From: Planctomycetota bacterium
GTDB lineage: Bacteria > Planctomycetota > Planctomycetia > Pirellulales > Pirellulaceae
Direction of reading: 5' to 3'
Length of the DNA: 43,146 nt
Assembly (NCBI GenBank): GCA_024276655.1
Contig: JAJRWU010000081.1
Location: forward strand, 1-43,146
A model generated the notes under the pieces. It saw only the letters and a list, made by a program, of their open reading frames with translations, was not told the DNA's origin and ran no database searches. The position numbers and the translations under genes were made by a program. Shown here one piece after another: positions 7,463 through 15,803 of this stretch. Numbering within the stretch: the stretch's first letter is position 1; every line of letters begins with the position of its first letter.

Positions 7463-8914
7463 TTACGTCAGGCCCGCGATGGGCTGGCCATGATAGATAT
7501 GGTTCGGCCGCTGGGCTTCGTCGTACCAACGGGCGTCGGGCGGGAGGCCCAGTGCATTAAAAATGGTGGCCGCCATTTTTTCCGGCGTTTGAGGATCCGC
7601 CACGGGATAACCGCCGATGCGGTCGGAGGCTCCGATTACCGTTCCGCCGCGCACGCCGCCGCCGGCGAAGAACACGGTTTGCACCGCTCCCCAATGGTCG
7701 CGCCCCGGATGTTTGACTTTCGGCAAGGTGGAAATTTTCGGCGTGCGGCCGAATTCGCCGGCCATCACGATGAGCGTTTCGTCGAGCAAGCTGCGCTGGT
7801 GGAGGTCGTCAATGAGAGCGGACAGGGCGCGGTCGGTGGGCGGCAGCAAAAAGTTTTTCATGTTGGGGAACAGCGATTGGTGCGTGTCCCAGCATTCGTT
7901 ATTCCCCAGATTGACCTGCACCAAACTCACGCCCGCTTCGACCAACTGCCGGGCCATCAGCAGGGAGCGGCCGAAGGAGTTGCGTCCATAACGATCTTGC
8001 GTGGCGGGCGGCGCCTGCTCGACATCGAAGGCTTTCTGGGTTTTAGGATTCACCAACAATGAGATCGCGGCTTCACGCCGCCGATCAAAATCTTGTATGG
8101 CGGCCGCGTGCTCCAGAACGCCGCGTTGCTGGTCGAGCAAATTGCGCAGCGACAGCCGCCGCCCGAAGCGGTTCTGGTTCACGTTTTCCGGAAGCGTAAG
8201 ATTCGGCGACTGAAAAACGTTTTCGGCGTGCTGTTCCGCGCCGCGCGCGTGATGGAATTCGTATTCTGAATAGGCGCCGTACGTGATCGCGTTGAACGGC
8301 GTGGCTTGGGCGAACCAAGGATCTCGCTGGCGACCCATTTGGCCGGCGAATTGCCCCGGAATGACGCGGCCGGTTCGATGCACCAGTTTCTCCGGCAACA
8401 CAATGGCCGGCGGAAGATTGTTCGCCGGCGCCATGAGTTCACCAGCCACGGCGGCCAGCGAAGGCCAGTCGCTCGACTGCGGCTTGCCGGCGTTAAAAGC
8501 ACGCGGCATCGGCGTGCGACCGCTGAGCATCACCATGTGGCCTTGCGAATGCTCGTTGTAAGGATGTGTCAGCGAGCGCACCAGCGCCCATTTATCGCTG
8601 CGCTCGGCCAGCATCGGCAAATGCTCGCAAACATGCACGCCCGGCGTGCGCGTGGCGATGGGGCCAAACTCCCCACGCACGGTATCGGGGGCATCGGGCT
8701 TGGGGTCGAAACTGTCGTGTTGGCCCAACCCGCCGGAAAGAAAAATATAAATCACCGATTTCGCCCGCGGCTGCCGGGCGCCCGGCGCCGCCATGGCGCG
8801 CAAGCCCGCCACATGGTTCATTCCCATGCCCAGCAGACCAATGGCGCCGGCTTGAATCGCGGTGCGGCGGGAGAACCGGGGATGACCTAAAACCGGGGCC
8901 GGAGGGCGAGACAT
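7463..8914 (-). CDS. DUF1501 protein with Tat signal
   Basis: A 483-residue protein of the DUF1501 family, which is abundant in planctomycetes and related to the sulfatase/alkaline-phosphatase fold. The N-terminus has the twin-arginine motif FSRRTAIQAGAIGLLG and then a cleavable stretch ending near AAPGA. IFLSGGLGQHDSFDPKPDAPD and GEFGRTPKI with the later KHPGRDHWG are conserved family blocks. The function is unknown; it is thought to be exported folded. In these genomes DUF1501 genes usually sit beside a DUF1549/DUF1553 cytochrome-like partner, which is missing here. The start ATG 8914 gives a complete Tat signal. The neighbouring gene at 9177 is divergent. Confidence 0.9.
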   Translation of the reverse strand: MSRPPAPVLGHPRFSRRTAIQAGAIGLLGMGMNHVAGLRAMAAPGARQPRAKSVIYIFLSGGLGQHDSFDPKPDAPDTVRGEFGPIATRTPGVHVCEHLPMLAERSDKWALVRSLTHPYNEHSQGHMVMLSGRTPMPRAFNAGKPQSSDWPSLAAVAGELMAPANNLPPAIVLPEKLVHRTGRVIPGQFAGQMGRQRDPWFAQATPFNAITYGAYSEYEFHHARGAEQHAENVFQSPNLTLPENVNQNRFGRRLSLRNLLDQQRGVLEHAAAIQDFDRRREAAISLLVNPKTQKAFDVEQAPPATQDRYGRNSFGRSLLMARQLVEAGVSLVQVNLGNNECWDTHQSLFPNMKNFLLPPTDRALSALIDDLHQRSLLDETLIVMAGEFGRTPKISTLPKVKHPGRDHWGAVQTVFFAGGGVRGGTVIGASDRIGGYPVADPQTPEKMAATIFNALGLPPDARWYDEAQRPNHIYHGQPIAGLT

Positions 8915-9082
8915 AAGGCAAGGCTCGTGTGGAGGGTAATGTCAGGCAGGACACTTGCCATCCTAGCAGATTTATTGCGTTGCGTGCAGGAAAATACGTT
9001 CAATAAATGAAACAGCAGCGGGGAAACAACGCACGCGTCCGGGTAGACAACTCGCCAAGCTCGGGCACAATAAAGCGTATCG

Positions 9083-9115
9083 AGAAGCCCGGCTTTTGGA
9101 AAAAGCCGGGCTTCT
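9083..9115. promoter_or_regulatory. Perfect 15-bp hairpin without T-tract in a divergent promoter region
   Basis: AGAAGCCCGGCTTTT (9083-9097) and its exact complement (9101-9115) are separated by GGA. The core matches the terminator family at 6848, 7397 and 9844, but no run of T follows on either strand, and it sits upstream of both divergent genes (8914 minus, 9177 plus). It may be an operator, a leader attenuator or a relocated terminator. Confidence 0.5.
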
Positions 9116-9176
9116 GAGGCGGCGTGAACACTTCGCAAACCGATAACACGATGAAATACAGAGAAAAGGTGGGACG

Positions 9177-9809
9177 ATGAAAATAACGATTATCGGCGCC
9201 GGTAATGCCGGAGGCGCTTTGGGAGTGCGTTGGGCGAAGGCCGGGCATCAAGTTTTGTTTGCCGTGCGCGATCCTCAAGGACAACGCGTGACGGAGCGCT
9301 TGCAGGAAGCGGGCGGCAACGCCAGCGCCGGCCCGATTGAAGACGCTGCTGACGCGGCCGATGTAATCGTGCTGGCGACGCCCTGGAACGCCTCCCAAAA
9401 TGTTCTCAGCGCCATCGGCGACATGGACGGCAAGCCGTTGGTCGATTGCACTAATCCGCTGAACGCCGCATTCACCGGCTTGGAGCTAGGGCACACGACC
9501 TCCGCGGCTGAGCAAATTGCCGCCTGGGCGCCGACGGCGCACGTGGTCAAAGCGTTTAATAGCGTGAGCGCCGCAGTGATGGCCGACCCCCAATTCGGCG
9601 ATGAACGCCCGGCTCTATTTTATTGTGGCGACGACGAATCGGCCAAGCAGGTGGTTTGCCAATTGGCGAAAGAGTTGGGCTTTGATCCGGTCGACGCCGG
9701 CGACTTACAAATCGCGAGGTTTCTGGAGCCGATGGCCATGCTGTACATCAAAGCGGCCAGCAAGAACGGCTGGGGCGGCAATTGCGCGTTCAAAATTCTG
9801 CGCAGGTAA
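9177..9809 (+). CDS. NADPH-dependent F420 reductase-like oxidoreductase
   Basis: A 210-residue Rossmann-fold protein. MKITIIGAGNAGGALGVRWAKAGHQVLFAVRDP is the nucleotide-binding N-terminus (GxGxxG variant), ending in an Arg-Asp that suits NADP(H). DAADVIVLATPWNA and KPLVDCTNPLN follow, then VVKAFNSVSAAVMADP, all in the order seen in the family that includes F420H2:NADP oxidoreductase and the NAD-binding part of STEAP proteins. The length matches the family. The electron acceptor in this organism is not evident, since no F420 genes are visible. The start ATG 9177 has AAGGTGGGA just upstream. A terminator follows at 9844. Confidence 0.85.
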   Translation: MKITIIGAGNAGGALGVRWAKAGHQVLFAVRDPQGQRVTERLQEAGGNASAGPIEDAADAADVIVLATPWNASQNVLSAIGDMDGKPLVDCTNPLNAAFTGLELGHTTSAAEQIAAWAPTAHVVKAFNSVSAAVMADPQFGDERPALFYCGDDESAKQVVCQLAKELGFDPVDAGDLQIARFLEPMAMLYIKAASKNGWGGNCAFKILRR

Positions 9810-9843
9810 GCGGCTGAGGAACAGTCCATTTACAGGCCAAAAT

Positions 9844-9878
9844 AAAAGCCCGGCATTATGAAAATGCCGGGCTTTTTT
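9844..9878. terminator. Bidirectional terminator, GCCCGGC family
   Basis: The stem AAAAGCCCGGCAT (9844-9856) with ATGCCGGGCTTTTTT follows the F420 reductase-like gene and faces the end of the minus-strand HU gene. On the minus strand the exit run is TTTTATTTT. It is nearly identical to the hairpin at 6848. Confidence 0.92.
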
Positions 9879-9978
9879 GAGCTACCACCGGGAGCTTATT
9901 TACGGGCAAAGCCTTAGGTGACGCACGCTGCGTTTGAACCAGCCCCGCGTGTGAATCAGCCTTATGGGGAACTGGTGA

Positions 9979-10299
9979 TCAAACCATGTCTTTCAAGCCT
10001 TTGAGGGGCCTGACTTTAACGACGTTTCGCGCCGGCTTGGCTTTGAACATTTGTTCTTCCTTGGTAAAGGGGTTGATGCCTTTACGGGCTTTCACGGCCG
10101 GTTTTTTTTGCACAACGATTTTGCACAGGCTGGGAATCGTGAATTGGCCAGACCCTTTTTTGCCAATGGAATTGCCGATTTCCACCGCGAGCGCATCAAA
10201 TACAGCCGCTACGTCCTTCTTGGAGAGTTCGGTCGCTTCCGCGATGTTCGCGTAGATCTCGCTCTTTGTGGGGGGTTTCTTGTCCACTGATGCCGCCAT
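9979..10299 (-). CDS. HU-family DNA-binding protein
   Basis: A 106-residue nucleoid protein of the HU/IHF superfamily that would bind and bend DNA as a dimer. TKSEIYANIAEATELSKKDVAAVFDAL is the helical dimerisation part, GQFTIPSLCKIVVQKKPA the start of the beta-saddle, and ARKGINPFTKEEQMFKAKPARNVVKVRPL the DNA-contacting arm with its conserved N-P. The C-terminus KGLKDMV is short. The start ATG 10299 is clear because a perfect AAGGAGGT lies four bases upstream, although the frame stays open to 10413. It faces the 9844 terminator. A plausible promoter is at 10355-10383. Confidence 0.93.
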   Translation of the reverse strand: MAASVDKKPPTKSEIYANIAEATELSKKDVAAVFDALAVEIGNSIGKKGSGQFTIPSLCKIVVQKKPAVKARKGINPFTKEEQMFKAKPARNVVKVRPLKGLKDMV

Positions 10300-10303
10300 C
10301 GTG

Positions 10304-10311
10304 ACCTCCTT
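10304..10311 (-). promoter_or_regulatory. Strong ribosome binding site for the HU gene
   Basis: The minus strand reads AAGGAGGT-CACG-ATG. This full anti-16S match fixes the start at 10299 and rules out the longer reading from 10413. Confidence 0.9.
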
Positions 10312-10354
10312 GTGAGAGTTGATCGAGTTACATGGGATAGAGAATCTGACTGGG

Positions 10355-10383
10355 TTATCCGCTTTGCGAATTGATATTTGCAA
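10355..10383 (-). promoter_or_regulatory. Possible sigma-70 promoter of the HU gene
   Basis: The minus strand reads TTGCAA (10383-10378), a 17-bp spacer and GGATAA (10360-10355), giving a leader of about 50 nt. The match to consensus is only moderate. Confidence 0.35.
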
Positions 10384-10413
10384 GGGCGGAACGGGGTGAT
10401 TAGAAACATTCAC

Positions 10414-10875
10414 GAAGAATTTGCAACCCTGGTTTTGTGGAAAAACCGGGAAAAAAGAGCGATTTCCAACGTTTCGGGAACCTTTTTCACCCCGGGTTAG
10501 TTTATAGGGATAGGAAAACGCCGGGCGGTCGCGGCATACGGCGGAACACCCAAAATCGCCGCCTCCGTTCGGCCCGCCGCGTTTGCATCAGATTTGTCGG
10601 CGTATCGTTCCCGACTGCTTGACTTGGGCGAGGCGTCGCGAAAGATAACGTATATTGCCGGGGTTCGGGGGTTTCGATAAGATAAATAGGGGCAGGAAGT
10701 TATGAAGACCTTAACGAAAAACACCTGAATGACGCGTGCGGCGAGATTCGCAAACAGACAATCGATTTTCTTTCACACAGAGCAACGGTAAAAACTCGAG
10801 TGGAGTGGTGGGGCCTGCTGTTTGGGCCATCTCGGTATCGGTTAGGAAAACCAGCTCGGGAAGTAGGCAAATCGT
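10414..10875. other. Intergenic interval upstream of the large operon
   Basis: About 460 bp with only short, unconvincing open frames. It holds an imperfect hairpin at 10427-10450 (CCCTGGTTTT against AAAAACCGGG) and a possible promoter at 10619. No RNA gene was recognised. Confidence 0.4.
10619..10647 (+). promoter_or_regulatory. Possible promoter of the MoxR/vWA cluster
   Basis: TTGACT (10619-10624), a 17-bp spacer and AAGATA (10642-10647), about 230 bp before the first gene of the cluster. The -35 box is good and the -10 weak. An alternative -10, GATAAC, starts two bases later. Confidence 0.3.
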
Positions 10876-13800
10876 ATGAAGACAAAGGGTTCAATACTCA
10901 GCCGCAGGCAATGGCGGATTTTTTTTGTCATTTTGCCATTTCTTTCCGTTGCAACGCTCGAATCGAACGCGAATGCTCAATTTGGCGGTCGGTTTAATGT
11001 GAACCCGCTACGGGCGAATGTCTTTATCGGCGCGCCTCGGGAAATGCGCATTCTGGTCGCCCGCGCCCAACAAGCGATACAGGAAAAGCGTTTCACCGAC
11101 GCCACCGCCGAATTGGGCGCTCTGCTTGAAAATGCGGACATCGAAGATTATTTCATCTTGAATGCCGAGTCGGACGAAAACCTGACCAGCATCAAGACGC
11201 AGGTCTCGAATATTCTTGCCGCACTGCCCAAAGAGGGCCAAGCCGCCTACGCATTGCAGTTCGACGCCAAAGCGCGTCATCTGTTGGAGGAAGCCGTCGC
11301 CCAGGGAAATGTTGATCTGCTGGCCAGCGTCGAGCGGATGTACTTCCATACGCCTTCTGGCTTGGAAGCGTCGATGCTCCTGGCGCACCTCGAATTGGAA
11401 CGGGGCCGTCCGCTGGCGGCCGCGATTCGTTTTCGCCGTCTGGCGAGCTTGGCTGCGGCGCGCCGTCGGTTTGAGCCGCAACTCTCCTTTCTGTTGGCCA
11501 TTGCCTGGTACGACGCCGGACGCGCCGAAGAAGCGCGGTTGGCGGTGGAAGATTTGCATAATCGCTATGCAACGGCGAGTGTGCGCGTTGGCGGCCGCGA
11601 AATTCAGATCACCAACGCCAAGGCCGATGCGCTCCGTTGGTTGGCCGATGCGTTGGGCGGGCCGCAACGCGCAATGCTGACACAAGCCTTTCAATGGGCG
11701 ATGTTCCGTGGCGGTCCGGCGCGGAACGTTACCAATATTGGCAGCATGCCGTTGCAGGGTTTTCGTTGGCGAACGCCCGTGGCCGACAACCCAAGCGACG
11801 AAAAAATCGTGCGTTCGATTCGCGCCCATTTGGAAAGTGAATCGACCGCGGCGCTGCCGAGTTTCTTTCCGTTGGTGGTCAACGACGTAGTGCTCATGCG
11901 CACGCCCGAACGTTTGGTGGCGGTCGATCTGAAATCGGGTAAACGTATTTGGGTGTTTCCCTGGGATGAATCGGCGGACGCGAGCGAAAATGAGTCGCGG
12001 CAACAGACGGGAAACGCCAATTACCGCAAAACCCGCACGGAGCAGCTGCGTCAGCGTTTCTTCGACGACGCCCCTTATGGTCAGTTGAGCAGCGATGGCC
12101 GGTCGGTTTTCCTGATCAACGATCTGGGGTTCGCCACTGGCGGGGCGCCGAACGTATTGGTCAGGGGGCGCGGCCGAATCTTCAATAATCCTGACCGCCC
12201 CAAACCGCATAATCAGCTTGTCTCGCTGGACCTACAACGCCAGGGGTTTTTGCAATGGGCGGTCGGCGGGGAAGAGGGTGAAGACGAAAAGCTGCTTGCG
12301 CAGGCGTTTTTCCTCGGCCCTCCCTTACCGCTGGACGGCAAACTGTACGCCCTCGCCGAAATTCGCGATGAAGTGCGGTTGGTGGTTTTGAATATTGAAA
12401 CGGGCCGCCAAATTTGGTCGCAACATTTGGCGCATATCGGCGATTTCGGCGTCATGCAGAATACGACGCGGCGAACCGCCGGCGCTACGCCGTCGTTTGC
12501 TTCGGGCGTGTTGGTCTGCCCGACCACCGCCGGAGCGGTGGTCGGAATCGACATCGACTCGCGCACCTTGCTCTGGGGGTTCCGTTACTCGTCGGGGAAT
12601 TCGACCACGCGCAACGGCATGGGCGGCATTTATCGTTTTCAGGCGACTCCCGCCTTGGGCAAACATTGGGCGGACGCCACGATCACGATCGCCGACGGCA
12701 AGGTTCTCATGACGCCGGTCGAATCGGAGCAACTGTTTTGTCTCGACCTGGTAACCGGCAAGCCCGCTTGGGAAAGCAAGAAACGCGAAGACGGGCTGTT
12801 CATCGGCTGTGTTTGGCGGGGTATTGCGGTGTTGGCGGGCGCGAACCGCCTGACGGGTATTTCCATCGCCGACGGGAAGCAAGCGTGGTCGTGGTCGTTC
12901 AAGGGCGAATTCCAGCCCAGCGGCCGCGGGTTTTTGAGCGAAGGCGACTACTTCCTCCCCACCTCGATCGGCGAAATTGTTCAGGTGAAGGTGTCCGACG
13001 GGAGCGTCGTGCAACGCGCGGCCTGCAACGGGCCATTGGGAAACATTGTTTGCTACCAGGAACAAATCATTTCGCAGGGCGTCGACTGGCTGGCTGCGTA
13101 TTTCCAAAACAAACCCTTGCGCACGTTGGTGGCGGCGCGTCTGGAGGCGAATCCTCAAGACGCCTGGGCGCTGGCCCGCAAGGGCGAACTCAAACTGTAC
13201 GATGGCGAGAAAAGTGAAGCCATCACTATTTTGCGTAGAGCGCACCAACTGCAACCGGAAAGTGATTCCATCAAGTCGCTGCTGGCGAAAACGGTGCTTT
13301 CGGCCCTGCGAGACGACTTCAACGCCAACCAGAAGTTGGCCTTGGAAGTGGAGCCGCTCCTGACACAGCCCGGGCAACGCATCGAATATTTGCGATTGAT
13401 GGCCGAAGGCTGGCAGAGCAATGGCCATCCTTTCGAAGCGTTCCAAGCGTACATGGAATTGGTGCAGAGCCCCACCACGCCGCTGGAGGGCTCTGGCGAA
13501 GCGTCGCGGCTGGACGAGGTGGATCATGCTCTTCATATCCGCCGCCGCCGCTGGGTGCGGGCCCAACTGATAGAGTTGCTTGAAAAGTCGTCGGCCGACG
13601 ATTTGGCCGCCATGCGCCTTTACGCCGACGAAAAAATGAAACTGGCGTTGGCCTCGGGTTCACGCTCCGACCTACGGAAGTATTTGGAAGTTTTCGCCGG
13701 CTTCCCCGGCTCGGAAACGCCGCGTCTGAGGCTGGCGGAATTGGCCGCCGGCGCCGGCAAACGCTTGTTGGCGGAACTGCTCTTGTTGGAGCCGTCGGGC

Positions 13801-15627
13801 GCCGACGCCGAAACGGCATCGCCCGCGGCGGCGGCTCGGTTGGCCGCCCTTTATGCGCTTGCGGCGCGGTGGGACCAAGCCGCCAAACAATACGAATTAT
13901 TGCGAGACCGCTGGCCGGAGGTCGTGTGCCTCAACGGCCAAACGGGCAGGCAACTTTACGAGTCGGCCAAGCAGCAAGAAAGCGTGGCCGAAGCGCTCGC
14001 GCACACGCCATTTGTTTGGCCGCGGGGAGCGGTCAAGGTATCGCGCAGCGACGAACGGGCTGTTCGTTTCGGCAACGGCGGTTACGCCATACCGATCGAA
14101 CTCGACGAAATAGGCGGCGCCTTCCCGCGTTGGGCGCATGTGGTTTACGAACAACAAAGCCGCTCGATTCGCCTCCGCGACCGGCACGGACGCGACCTGG
14201 CGCGCATCAGCTTGGGGAACGGCCAGCGTTCGCCTTCCATTAAGAATTACGCCGTCATGCATGGCAAGGCGCGGGGCCATTTGCTGGTGCTCTCGATGGG
14301 CGTTGAGCTGATCGCGATTGATTTACTGCGCGGCTTGCAATCGCCAGACGACGCCATCCTCTGGCGGCGAGATTTATCGCATACCTCGCCCGGCCCCGCC
14401 TCCAGCCAGCAGCAACGCGTTCTGCTGCAAACGGTGGCCAATCCTTTGGTCGGCGCGACGTTCCACGCAACCGACCGCAACAACCGGCGGGTGGGCGTTC
14501 TGGGCCCCGTTACGCCGCAGGGCGTGTTTATCCAACGGATGAATGAAGTGATCTGCATCGACCCGCTCACCGGCGAAGACATCTGGACCCGCGGCGGCTT
14601 CACCCCCGGTTCCGACCTTTTCGGCGACGACGAACTGCTCTTCGTCGCACCGCCGCGGGGCGATCAAGCGACCGTGCTGCGAGCGCTCGACGGCAAGCTG
14701 CTTGGCAAACGCTCGTTACCGCCTTATGCAAATCGTTGGCGCACCTTCGGCCGCCGGGTGCTGCGTTGGGAAAGTGTTGACGGCAACTTGAACGTGGCAT
14801 TGCAAGACGCCTGGGAAGCGTCGCCCGGCGATTGGCAACGCACGTTCCCGGCGGGTTCGAAGGCGCATATTGTGGAGCAAACGTATTTGGCCGTGATGCA
14901 GCCCAACGGCCGTTTTCTCATGCTCATGCTTGCCGACGGCGGCACGCTGATTGACGTCCCCCTGGAGCAAGAGCCATCGCTGAGCGCCATTCGCGTGCTC
15001 TCGTTCACCGACCAATTTCTGTTGCTGACCATGCATCCTGGCAAGGGCGTCTACCAAGGGATGAGCGTCCAGAAGGCGCCCGGTCGCGAGCATACGCTCG
15101 GCGACACGGGGCGTCTGTACGCTTTCGGCAGGAACGATGTTCTGGAAAAAGGCCCCTTGAATCATGGCCGCGTTTCGCCGCTCTGGCAAACGCCCGCCGT
15201 CGTGGAGGAATTCGGCTACCCCTTATTCCAACCGGCCGACATTCCCCTGATTGTCTTTTTGCGGCACCTCACGCCGAAGTCGAAACAGTCGCGCGGCCTG
15301 GCTCGCACCACGCGCACGTCGGTGCTCTGCCTCGACCGCCGCGATGGCCGCATTCTCCTCCAAGACGACAACATCCCCCTGCAAGTTTTGTACTTTTCCG
15401 TACGCGGCGATACGGCCAAGAACTCCGTGGAATTGAAGCTGCCGGGTAAAAAAATTACCTTCGAATTTACCGATCAACCAACGCCGCCGGCGCCGCCCGC
15501 TCAAACCGGTTCGGCCTCTAGCGCAGTTTCAGGCCCGACCGCCAGCCGCGCCGGAAGAGTGGCGGGCGCGGTTTTGAAAGGAATTTTTTCCGGCTCGCAA
15601 AAGGCGGCGGAAAACGCCGCGAAGTAA
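10876..15627 (+). CDS. Giant exported TPR / PQQ beta-propeller protein
   Basis: A 1583-residue protein with an N-terminal signal (basic start, hydrophobic VILPFLSVATL, cleavage near NANAQ). Residues about 50-270 are helical, TPR-like. About 330-730 form a PQQ-like (BamB-type) propeller with strands such as LVAVDLKSGKRIWVFPW, LVVLNIETGRQIW, LFCLDLVTGKPAWESK and ISIADGKQAWSW. About 750-1040 is again TPR-like (ARKGELKLYDGEKSEAITIL). A second propeller (VICIDPLTGEDIWTRGG) runs from about 1150 to 1450. No methanol-dehydrogenase catalytic signature is seen, so a binding or scaffold role is more likely than redox catalysis. It precedes moxR by 176 bp. Ribosome binding is weak at ATG 10876. The 3' end is partly duplicated downstream. 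Confidence 0.75.
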   Translation: MKTKGSILSRRQWRIFFVILPFLSVATLESNANAQFGGRFNVNPLRANVFIGAPREMRILVARAQQAIQEKRFTDATAELGALLENADIEDYFILNAESDENLTSIKTQVSNILAALPKEGQAAYALQFDAKARHLLEEAVAQGNVDLLASVERMYFHTPSGLEASMLLAHLELERGRPLAAAIRFRRLASLAAARRRFEPQLSFLLAIAWYDAGRAEEARLAVEDLHNRYATASVRVGGREIQITNAKADALRWLADALGGPQRAMLTQAFQWAMFRGGPARNVTNIGSMPLQGFRWRTPVADNPSDEKIVRSIRAHLESESTAALPSFFPLVVNDVVLMRTPERLVAVDLKSGKRIWVFPWDESADASENESRQQTGNANYRKTRTEQLRQRFFDDAPYGQLSSDGRSVFLINDLGFATGGAPNVLVRGRGRIFNNPDRPKPHNQLVSLDLQRQGFLQWAVGGEEGEDEKLLAQAFFLGPPLPLDGKLYALAEIRDEVRLVVLNIETGRQIWSQHLAHIGDFGVMQNTTRRTAGATPSFASGVLVCPTTAGAVVGIDIDSRTLLWGFRYSSGNSTTRNGMGGIYRFQATPALGKHWADATITIADGKVLMTPVESEQLFCLDLVTGKPAWESKKREDGLFIGCVWRGIAVLAGANRLTGISIADGKQAWSWSFKGEFQPSGRGFLSEGDYFLPTSIGEIVQVKVSDGSVVQRAACNGPLGNIVCYQEQIISQGVDWLAAYFQNKPLRTLVAARLEANPQDAWALARKGELKLYDGEKSEAITILRRAHQLQPESDSIKSLLAKTVLSALRDDFNANQKLALEVEPLLTQPGQRIEYLRLMAEGWQSNGHPFEAFQAYMELVQSPTTPLEGSGEASRLDEVDHALHIRRRRWVRAQLIELLEKSSADDLAAMRLYADEKMKLALASGSRSDLRKYLEVFAGFPGSETPRLRLAELAAGAGKRLLAELLLLEPSGADAETASPAAAARLAALYALAARWDQAAKQYELLRDRWPEVVCLNGQTGRQLYESAKQQESVAEALAHTPFVWPRGAVKVSRSDERAVRFGNGGYAIPIELDEIGGAFPRWAHVVYEQQSRSIRLRDRHGRDLARISLGNGQRSPSIKNYAVMHGKARGHLLVLSMGVELIAIDLLRGLQSPDDAILWRRDLSHTSPGPASSQQQRVLLQTVANPLVGATFHATDRNNRRVGVLGPVTPQGVFIQRMNEVICIDPLTGEDIWTRGGFTPGSDLFGDDELLFVAPPRGDQATVLRALDGKLLGKRSLPPYANRWRTFGRRVLRWESVDGNLNVALQDAWEASPGDWQRTFPAGSKAHIVEQTYLAVMQPNGRFLMLMLADGGTLIDVPLEQEPSLSAIRVLSFTDQFLLLTMHPGKGVYQGMSVQKAPGREHTLGDTGRLYAFGRNDVLEKGPLNHGRVSPLWQTPAVVEEFGYPLFQPADIPLIVFLRHLTPKSKQSRGLARTTRTSVLCLDRRDGRILLQDDNIPLQVLYFSVRGDTAKNSVELKLPGKKITFEFTDQPTPPAPPAQTGSASSAVSGPTASRAGRVAGAVLKGIFSGSQKAAENAAK

Positions 15628-15684
15628 ATGCGGCCAAATAAACGCCACCAAAAAAAACGCCACTAAAAAAACGCCGCGAAGTAA
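15611..15684 (+). repeat. Duplicated gene end with A-rich repeats
   Basis: AAAACGCCGCGAAGTAA, the last codons and stop of the giant PQQ gene, occurs at 15611-15627 and again at 15668-15684. Between them are two related units of the form AACGCCAC followed by an A-run. It looks like replication slippage just past the stop codon. Confidence 0.8.
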
Positions 15685-15803
15685 GCGGATCTGCTTCGCC
15701 TCGTCGCCAATGGCTTGCCGCGCAACGAAGAGTTGAGTTGTTTCCAACCGTGCATCGTAGAGCATTATCCGAGAGAACCATCATATAAAGGCCCGTACGT
15801 TTG

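Noticed and set aside
10300-10413. 38-residue N-terminal extension of the HU protein
   Set aside because: AAGGAGGT directly before ATG 10299 and the normal family length point to the shorter protein.
10427-10450. Imperfect hairpin followed by six A, considered as a terminator
   Set aside because: The run after the stem is A, not T, on the plus strand, and on the minus strand the T-run comes before the stem. No gene ends here.
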